From the IMG/VR virus record IMGVR_UViG_3300008448_000829, positions 1 through 20,676 of that record: a DNA stretch of 20,676 bases, one strand, 5' to 3'. Positions 14,034 through 20,676 of the stretch are shown piece after piece. Under the pieces are notes generated by a model. The model was not told the origin of the DNA. It was given only the letters and a program-made list of their open reading frames with translations, and searched no databases. Both the position numbers and the translations under genes were made by a program. Source of the stretch: a virus. Numbering within the stretch: position 1 is the first letter of the stretch; each line of letters begins with the position of its first letter.

Positions 14034-16655
14034 ATGGAAAAAATTATTCGAACTCAACCAATTGGTCGGGATAAAGCCAATAGAAGTACAGATTACCAGC
14101 TGCTACCGGTTAATCCAACACCTCCAGCTATATTACAGCAACCTTTTGCGGGATTTACACAAACGAGTTGGAAAAATAATCAAGAGGAATATAAGGTTGC
14201 AACTCCAGTAGATGGTGTTATAAAAATGGTTGAGGGAACGGAGTTTAGTATAGTAGTCATAGCAGCAGATCCATCAAATTTACAGAATATTAATGATGAT
14301 AGTAATCTAAGATATGTTTGGAAAAGAGATGGTACACCTATATACGAAGTTAATTCACTAAATAATGATAAAGGAATTCGAGGTATAAATATATCCAAAC
14401 AAGCAAGTAAAAAAGAATTATCAGGCACATATACAGTAGAAATAACAAACAATTTTGGAACAACAACGTCAACCGATCTAGAAATTCAAATATTTAAGTA
14501 TGTTGAACATCCAATGTTATACACAAACTTGGTTGTTAATGGTAGTGGAGATGAGGGTTTAGATGGGTGGCAAACAGATACATCTATAAAGACAAGTGAC
14601 TACTTTACCACAGGCCTATTAGAAACAAGAAATTTAGGTAGCTTTAATGTGGATTTGACTAAACCACTAGAAGTAACATACCCGCAACAAGTATTTCGTT
14701 TTTCAAAAACGACCAATTGGTCTAGCCTACCTACAGTATTTAATAGAATAGTTAATAATGATAACATAAATGCTCCCGACTTTAAGTGGGCGAGAAGTAT
14801 TCCAGCGGCATTAGTATTAAACGAACGTAAAACAGAAACATCACTAGCAACATTTTTTCCAGATCCTAGCTGGATTGATACATACAATAGAAATAATACA
14901 GGTAATTTAACAATTCCACTACAGAGAGAGATTGAAAATTCAAATGCCTATTTCACAAGAGATAATATAAGATTTAGTAAATTCGGAGATAAGTCAGTAT
15001 CACGAGCAGTACAAACAATTGATTTAACAGATGCTGCAGATCTCATCGATGGAAATGTTTATGGAATAGATAGTGTTGTTGGTCAGTTTTTTGCTTACGT
15101 AGGTATTGGGTTATCTCGATATAAATTTAATATACCTTATGAATCAGGCAATACTCAAACTAATTGGTTTATTATAGATACGACGGTGTATGAAGATATA
15201 GGGGAAGATTTCGCAACAAGAGGACCAACCTCTATATTTTATCCGGAAGGAGGTGTAGACGAATCGAAGCCAATCGAACTAATACCAATAGCAGATGATA
15301 TAACTACTATAAATATCAGATATCTAGATGGTAACGATGATTTAATTTCTGAAAAAAATATAGATGGTCCGACAGCCGAAGATATATTCGCAGTAAAAGA
15401 AAAATTTTATATACCGAAGTTTTTGGAAACCCCAATGACAAAGGGTATTCCATATAGAGCAGCTGAAAGTTATGATTTATATGATATAGATGCAATTTAC
15501 AACGCAATGTCCGCGTTTCAGACAGCTGATTCGTGGACTTTGGCAAGTGGAGATGGAAGAGTGGATGCTAGGACAGATAAGTGGTATGATGAAATAAATA
15601 ATGATATATGGATTGCCGTCCTGGGAATATTATCGCAAAACCCAGATAATGCCGATAGTGATTATGACACAACAAAAGTTAGAGATACTGACTTCTATGA
15701 TTATTACTACAGAAGAGTCGCAGAGGAGGTAGCATTTGATAATAAAGATCAAGATGAAGATTCTAGAGCATCTAGCGATGCCAATTTAGATGCTGGAAAC
15801 ATATACTATTTTCAGTATATGATATTTGCCAACTTCAGAACCGCAGCAGAGTTTAATACTTGGCGATTTGATATGTTAGCAAATAACGATGGATATCAAC
15901 GTGATGATGATGGTGTATCTCAAAGAGATGCTTACAAAATACAACAGCGGTTTATCATATTTGAAAAATTTCTCCAACTCGCAGAACAAAATAAAACTCG
16001 AATCACAGATAATCTAAGATATAGAAACCCAATAAATATATACAATCAAACTTACACGAAAGTAGATAGAATAGGATATTTAATGGATCGCAATCTTAAG
16101 TGGATAAATGACAATCTTGAAAGTTCACAATATCCACTGAAATCCGATCCGGGAGCAGCTGCATTCTTTGCCATCAATGATAACAATACGATACCTAAAG
16201 GTACCCGAAAGGTGCAGCTATCCTTTGAGTTTAAACATACTTCAGAAATACAAGATGATCAATCACCAGAGATCAATAATTGGGATAAGCAGGAGTTATA
16301 TATTGATTTATTCGGCCAAGTCGGACAGGATAAAAATATAGGTTTGAAGTATGGAGAACCACGATGTGGTATCACTAGTATGAAATACGTATTATTTGCA
16401 AATAAATTAACAGTTAATACTAATTACAATAGCTATAATATACCACCAAAAAATGTTTGGTATACAGAAAAGGAAAAACTAAAGCAAAATATACACGACT
16501 CTACGCTAGATCTAGTTGTTAATATAACAACAGTGGATGGATTGCAGCCACTACCAGTAAGTCAGCCAGTTACACAGAATGAATTGAATACACCAACAGA
16601 ACCTGGAAGACCATCGACAACCGGCTTACAACAACAACAATCAGAAAGAAATTGA
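14034..16655 (+). CDS. Ig-domain virion protein, second of a tandem pair
   Basis: This 873-residue protein has an Ig-like domain at about 60-153, with LRYVWKRDG (Trp96) and ELSGTYTVEITNNFGTT, lacking both canonical cysteines. The following region matches its upstream neighbour: HPMLYTNLVVN against DPFFYQNHIEN, and IDLTDAADLIDGNVYGID plus FFAYVGIGLSRYK (about 325-365) against the same motifs there. It is about 300 residues longer. An acidic, helical stretch at roughly 465-660 (for example DTDFYDYYYRRVAEEVAFDN) has no counterpart in the first protein and looks like an insertion. The C-terminus is a Q/T/P-rich tail ending LQQQQSERN. It is probably a peripheral baseplate or tail component that forms a complex with, or replaces, the first Ig protein at a different site. 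Confidence 0.7.
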   Translation: MEKIIRTQPIGRDKANRSTDYQLLPVNPTPPAILQQPFAGFTQTSWKNNQEEYKVATPVDGVIKMVEGTEFSIVVIAADPSNLQNINDDSNLRYVWKRDGTPIYEVNSLNNDKGIRGINISKQASKKELSGTYTVEITNNFGTTTSTDLEIQIFKYVEHPMLYTNLVVNGSGDEGLDGWQTDTSIKTSDYFTTGLLETRNLGSFNVDLTKPLEVTYPQQVFRFSKTTNWSSLPTVFNRIVNNDNINAPDFKWARSIPAALVLNERKTETSLATFFPDPSWIDTYNRNNTGNLTIPLQREIENSNAYFTRDNIRFSKFGDKSVSRAVQTIDLTDAADLIDGNVYGIDSVVGQFFAYVGIGLSRYKFNIPYESGNTQTNWFIIDTTVYEDIGEDFATRGPTSIFYPEGGVDESKPIELIPIADDITTINIRYLDGNDDLISEKNIDGPTAEDIFAVKEKFYIPKFLETPMTKGIPYRAAESYDLYDIDAIYNAMSAFQTADSWTLASGDGRVDARTDKWYDEINNDIWIAVLGILSQNPDNADSDYDTTKVRDTDFYDYYYRRVAEEVAFDNKDQDEDSRASSDANLDAGNIYYFQYMIFANFRTAAEFNTWRFDMLANNDGYQRDDDGVSQRDAYKIQQRFIIFEKFLQLAEQNKTRITDNLRYRNPINIYNQTYTKVDRIGYLMDRNLKWINDNLESSQYPLKSDPGAAAFFAINDNNTIPKGTRKVQLSFEFKHTSEIQDDQSPEINNWDKQELYIDLFGQVGQDKNIGLKYGEPRCGITSMKYVLFANKLTVNTNYNSYNIPPKNVWYTEKEKLKQNIHDSTLDLVVNITTVDGLQPLPVSQPVTQNELNTPTEPGRPSTTGLQQQQSERN

Positions 16656-16674
16656 TATTTATATTTAAAAGACA
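16656..16674 (+). promoter_or_regulatory. candidate promoter-like AT motif (TATTTATA)
   Basis: This 19-base gap starts with TATTTATA at 16656-16663, right after the stop of the second Ig gene and 12 bases before the GTG start at 16675. It repeats the motif of the other two gaps. On the minus strand it reads TATAAATA, the T4 late core. An A-rich run (AAAAGACA) fills the space to the start codon, as is common upstream of starts in hosts that do not rely on Shine-Dalgarno pairing. Confidence 0.3.
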
Positions 16675-19600
16675 GTGGCACAACCAGTTAACATACCACC
16701 AACAATTACGTTAAATACCTCACCAACAAATCAATCCGTCCCGTTATTTGGTGCTCAATCTAATGTAAATACAAAATATCCAAACGACTGCGTACAGATC
16801 GATTTGTACAATATTAACTCGGTGTATCTGGAGTCAATAGCTCGAGGTACTGTCGCAAGCATACAAGGAACGCAAATTACATTAAACCCCGAACGAGATT
16901 TAGTAGACGCTAATTACATCTCCGGTAAATATAATATAACTTATCGATTTTTAAGAAATCAGTTAGGATCTAGTGACGCCCATAAATTAGCTATTCAAGA
17001 AATAAGCAATGATAGGTTAGAAATACGAGTTGTACCTTTTTTAACAAACGATTTATCAAATGTTAATTTTGTTAACTTTTTTGGATCGGGATTTTTTCAA
17101 CAACAAAAATCAGTAGTACTACCAAACCTATACATCTATACAAGCGCAATTGATAGAATAGGAGTTTTTGACTATATACAAGATAATTTAACTATTACTG
17201 AATCCCCATTTAGTATAATATTCAAATTATCAACACCACTACCAAATACAAGCGTAATAGGTGATTTATTATGGTTAAGCCAAGAGGTATCAGCTCCGGT
17301 AACAGATAATTTAATTATAATCCCACCCCAGCTAAAGAGAGTAACTAAGACTATAGCTGGACCAAACTTCGACGTTTTAGTAAAACAACGGGTCAATCAA
17401 CAGACCTCCTTTAAAAACTGGAATGACTTAATTACAACATCATCAGCAAACATTCAAAGTGTAGTTAATCGCATTCTAAGTGGATCAACAATAGAGGGAG
17501 TTCCATTAAACGTCGACTATAGAAAATTTGATAATTTTGTGTTTTTTGGATCGGCAACAGAACGATTATTAAATTTTAAATATAAGGTTCAATTATTAGA
17601 ATCTTATGACGCTAGAATAGCGCAACTCACAACCGATTTATCTGGATTAGCTAGTAGCAATTCTACTGGTTCGTTTTTTTATACAAAGAATGTTACGGAT
17701 GCAAGAAACAAAAAGGCTGCACTGCTAGGAGCTTTTGATGGATATGAGAAGTATTTGTATTATGCTTCACACTCATATGAAACGTCATCATATGGAGAAT
17801 TTTACCCCGCAACCTGGCCAAAACAAACAAGTCAGAAACCATATGCATTATACCATAGCACATCATCACAAGCAGAGGAGTGGTTTGATGGAATAATATC
17901 ATCTGCAAGCATATACGATTATAACAATGCAAATAATTTACAAAAGCTAATCCCTGAACACATACAGCTAGATTCATCGAATGAATCGTATGTTTTATTT
18001 GTTAATATGATTGGCCATTATTACGATTTAATATATGGATATATCAAAGAGTATACTAGGATATATGATCGAAATGAGGGTATCCTAGAAGGATTTAGTA
18101 AGGATCTAATATATGCAGTTTCTCAAAATTTAGGAATTGATTTTGAAAATGGTGCTGCTATAGAGGATTTATGGGAATATGCAATTGGAGTAGATCAAAC
18201 GGGAAGTTATATTAGTGGTTACCAAGTTAGTTCTGAGGATAGAGTAAAGGAAACTTGGAAGCGAGTACTGGCAAACCTACCATACCTAATAAAAACAAAA
18301 GGTACTGAAAGAAGTATTCGTGCATTGATTAATTGCTATGGTCTACCTGCTACGATATTAAGAATACGAGAATACGGTGGCCCAGAACCTGAATTCACTA
18401 CAAAGACCGATTTAAAATACGAAAGGTTTTTTTACGATTTATCAGTTGGCCAATCTAACGGATCTGATTTCTCAAAAATACAGACTCCATGGCGTGCAAC
18501 TATTGAGACAGGCCGGCGACCAGACGCAGTTCAGCTTAGATTTAAGATTCCGAAAGGAGATAGGAGAACACAAACAATAATGGAATCTGAAGCTCAATGG
18601 CAGCTTCGAGCATTTCCATCTGGATCTGGTGATTATATAGGCTTTTTCTTGAATGGTGGCGGTGCTGCATGGGCAACAGCGTCTGTATCATGCTCCGTGT
18701 TTGATGGTAATTATCATTCTGCAACTATTATGAGATTGGTAGAGAGTGATGTGTCATCAACAGATCAAACTTATAAATTAGTCGTAAAGAAAACAAACTA
18801 TCAAAAAGTAGTTCAAACCGCAACTGCAAGTTTCTTTGTGGAAGGTGCAACAAGTGCTTCATACAATATAAAATACACAGTAAATGGATTAATATCAATT
18901 CCAGCTGGTAATAGTACTCTTTTAGGTAGTGGAGATTATTTCACTGGGTCCGTACAGGAGTTAAGATATTGGGCAAAAGCTGTAGACGATAGTGTTCTTG
19001 ATAATCACGCACTAGCACCTACGAGCTTTGAAGGAGATCTTGATAGCGTATTTACTGGAACAACATCAAGCTTCTATAATCTAATTTATAGACAAACTTT
19101 CGGATCAGATAACATTAAATACGATCACGCACTTACCTCCAGTTTGTTCAGTAAACATCCAAATCAGAAAATAAATACATTAGCATCAAATGTAATAAAA
19201 TCCTCATCGTTTGCAAATTTCCTACCAAGCGCATCAACATACTACAATCCAGTAACAGAAGTACATTCCCTTGAGTGGCCAGATCTAGGTGGTAATAGAA
19301 GTGTATCAAATAAAATTCGAATTGAGCCAACAATTACGGTAGATAGTAGTTTATACAGAAATCATTCAATCCAACGATCATTAACTGATACGCAACCACC
19401 AGATAGTCCTAGACTTGGAGTTTACTTATCTCCACAAAACGAAATAAATCAAGATATAGCTGAGCAATTTGGTGGAATTAGCATCGATGATTATATCGGG
19501 GATCCTCAGGATGTATACCGAGAATATTATCCAGATCTAACAAATTTAAGTGATGAATACTTTAAAAAGTATGCGAAGCATAATTTATATAATAACTATA

Positions 19601-20676
19601 TACGAATTATACGCTATTACGATGCATCACTATTTCAACTAATAAAGAAACTTGCACCATACAGAGCTAATTTACAAACCGGATTAGTATTAGAGCCAAA
19701 TATACTAGAACGAAGTAAGTTTGCAACTAATAAACCAATTGTTGAAGATCTACTATTAACATCATCCTTAGACATACCAGAAGTATATACGGTTGCCGGA
19801 GCTGTACAAGATGCTGATGGAGACGAAAGAGACCAAAGTGATTATGTTTGGGAAACAGAAGTGGAATTACCATTTTTACAACCAACAGCAAGTTACGATT
19901 ATTTGGAAGGTGAATTTTCCGGATCAGCTGTAACTATACAAGCGTATCAAAACCAATACAATAATCAACAAGTAGAACAGCAGTTATTAAGTGATGAGAG
20001 GTTAGATGATACAATTGATTTAGGTATAAGTGGTTACGGACGAGATGTTAGAGTTGATGGCAGTCAGTATGAGTTCTATACTTGGAATAGAATACCAGGA
20101 CCAACACAATCTATATCAGCACCTATAAATAATTGGAATACTGTAAGTATAGCATCACCACCTAATCCTGCATCGCTATCATTCACCAATAATAAATGGT
20201 TATATGATAATAATGGTAATTCTTACACATCTGCAGCAAATTGTGTGCATTTATACAATCCTATACAACTACTACCTAACACCCCATACTTTATAAGAGT
20301 TGTTGTGGATACTGTAACTGGACCTATACGTATAGTATCGCGAAGAATAGACGTATCAACACTCGGTGGAAGTAGCTTTACTTCGACAACTATAACATCT
20401 CCAACAACTGCAATATTAAGCATACCATCACTTGCAACTAACCAGAGAATCGCACTTCAATTTGAACCGGTAACACCAGGATCATCAGCAACACTAACTA
20501 TATCAGAATTAAGTGTGTGGAATGCTCAATGGGAAGCTGAGAGTGGATTCCGATACCAATACGTACCAAGTGTACGCTACGACTACTCAGAAGGACTACA
20601 CCCAACAATATACGATAGTAGATTATCGGAATATCAACGAGTAATCAACAATAACTTACCGCCAGGTGTAGTAATA
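16675..20676 (+). CDS. giant LamG-containing virion protein, GTG start, 3'-truncated
   Basis: An uninterrupted frame of 1334 codons runs off the window. An in-frame TAA at 16666 leaves the GTG at 16675 as the only sensible start; the first in-frame ATG is more than 1 kb downstream. Visible blocks are an N-terminal region (1-500) of unknown fold; RVLANLPYLIKTKGTERSIR with INCYGLPATILRIREYGGPE (about 530-572), a strongly conserved-looking block; a LamG/concanavalin-type jelly roll (about 582-778) with DYIGFFLNGG and YFTGSVQELRYW; ISIDDYIGDPQDVYREYYPD (about 935); LFQLIKKLAPYRANLQTG with LEPNILERSK (about 985-1015); and a beta-rich domain (about 1135-1285) between GSQYEFYTW and FRYQYVPSVRYDYSE. 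It is probably a large baseplate-periphery or tail-fibre scaffold carrying glycan-binding modules. I recall similar blocks in large virion proteins of Bacteroidota phages, but could not check. Confidence 0.75.
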   Translation, partial: MAQPVNIPPTITLNTSPTNQSVPLFGAQSNVNTKYPNDCVQIDLYNINSVYLESIARGTVASIQGTQITLNPERDLVDANYISGKYNITYRFLRNQLGSSDAHKLAIQEISNDRLEIRVVPFLTNDLSNVNFVNFFGSGFFQQQKSVVLPNLYIYTSAIDRIGVFDYIQDNLTITESPFSIIFKLSTPLPNTSVIGDLLWLSQEVSAPVTDNLIIIPPQLKRVTKTIAGPNFDVLVKQRVNQQTSFKNWNDLITTSSANIQSVVNRILSGSTIEGVPLNVDYRKFDNFVFFGSATERLLNFKYKVQLLESYDARIAQLTTDLSGLASSNSTGSFFYTKNVTDARNKKAALLGAFDGYEKYLYYASHSYETSSYGEFYPATWPKQTSQKPYALYHSTSSQAEEWFDGIISSASIYDYNNANNLQKLIPEHIQLDSSNESYVLFVNMIGHYYDLIYGYIKEYTRIYDRNEGILEGFSKDLIYAVSQNLGIDFENGAAIEDLWEYAIGVDQTGSYISGYQVSSEDRVKETWKRVLANLPYLIKTKGTERSIRALINCYGLPATILRIREYGGPEPEFTTKTDLKYERFFYDLSVGQSNGSDFSKIQTPWRATIETGRRPDAVQLRFKIPKGDRRTQTIMESEAQWQLRAFPSGSGDYIGFFLNGGGAAWATASVSCSVFDGNYHSATIMRLVESDVSSTDQTYKLVVKKTNYQKVVQTATASFFVEGATSASYNIKYTVNGLISIPAGNSTLLGSGDYFTGSVQELRYWAKAVDDSVLDNHALAPTSFEGDLDSVFTGTTSSFYNLIYRQTFGSDNIKYDHALTSSLFSKHPNQKINTLASNVIKSSSFANFLPSASTYYNPVTEVHSLEWPDLGGNRSVSNKIRIEPTITVDSSLYRNHSIQRSLTDTQPPDSPRLGVYLSPQNEINQDIAEQFGGISIDDYIGDPQDVYREYYPDLTNLSDEYFKKYAKHNLYNNYIRIIRYYDASLFQLIKKLAPYRANLQTGLVLEPNILERSKFATNKPIVEDLLLTSSLDIPEVYTVAGAVQDADGDERDQSDYVWETEVELPFLQPTASYDYLEGEFSGSAVTIQAYQNQYNNQQVEQQLLSDERLDDTIDLGISGYGRDVRVDGSQYEFYTWNRIPGPTQSISAPINNWNTVSIASPPNPASLSFTNNKWLYDNNGNSYTSAANCVHLYNPIQLLPNTPYFIRVVVDTVTGPIRIVSRRIDVSTLGGSSFTSTTITSPTTAILSIPSLATNQRIALQFEPVTPGSSATLTISELSVWNAQWEAESGFRYQYVPSVRYDYSEGLHPTIYDSRLSEYQRVINNNLPPGVVI

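Noticed and set aside
2563-15315. Plus-strand TATAAATA matches inside genes (near 2563, 11245, 14384, 15307)
   Set aside because: They lie within coding sequence of an AT-rich genome and are not placed before gene starts. Chance is the simplest explanation.
63-20423. Minus-strand open frames of 60-143 codons throughout the window
   Set aside because: All lie antisense to confident genes, have biased low-complexity or Cys/Ser/Leu-rich translations, and show no operon-like spacing. They are shadows.
1-20676. tRNA genes, CRISPR arrays, insertion sequences, terminators
   Set aside because: Non-coding sequence totals only about 60 bases. I saw no cloverleaf, repeat-spacer pattern, transposase or GC-rich hairpin followed by a T-run.

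Overview
This is a continuous block of late structural genes from an AT-rich, contractile-tailed (myovirus-type) bacteriophage. Every recognisable gene lies on the + strand, and the genes are packed end to start: TAATG or ATGA overlaps, or 1-3 base gaps. Only three gaps exceed 10 bases. There are no tRNAs, insertion sequences, CRISPR arrays or non-coding stretches of any length. All three standard stop codons are used, so the standard bacterial code applies. A gp55-type late sigma factor followed by T4-like baseplate genes (gp5-like, gp25-like, gp6-like) points to a distant T4-like virus. Almost no start codon has a GGAGG-type ribosome binding site. This fits a host with weak Shine-Dalgarno dependence, such as Bacteroidota, but the host is an inference.

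Layout. Positions 1-1733 hold a regulatory or accessory group: the end of an HD-domain protein, a small membrane-anchored protein, the gp55-like late sigma factor and a small unknown protein. Positions 1754-5726 hold the spike group: a small helical protein, an OB-fold gp5-like hub protein, a GH108-like muramidase, a beta-helical spike protein, and a protein ending in what looks like a zinc-site-less VanY/M15 peptidase fold. Positions 5726-8895 hold a 924-residue coiled-coil protein and a small helical protein. Positions 8895-11193 hold the wedge proteins gp25 and gp6 (baseplate J). Positions 11195-20676 hold probable tail-periphery proteins built from adhesive modules: a DNRLRE protein, two tandem paralogous Ig-domain proteins, and a giant GTG-started protein (at least 1334 residues, running off the window) with a LamG-like domain.

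How it works together. The sigma factor would direct late transcription. The OB-fold, muramidase and beta-helix proteins would form the cell-puncturing device that T4 makes as the single polypeptide gp5. gp25 and gp6 form the wedge that triggers sheath contraction. The downstream DNRLRE, Ig and LamG proteins probably decorate the baseplate periphery and bind surface glycans. The most notable points are the gp5 'kit' split over three genes in domain order, the apparent VanY pseudoenzyme beside it, the diverged Ig-protein pair, and a TATTTAT motif in each of the only three intergenic gaps.
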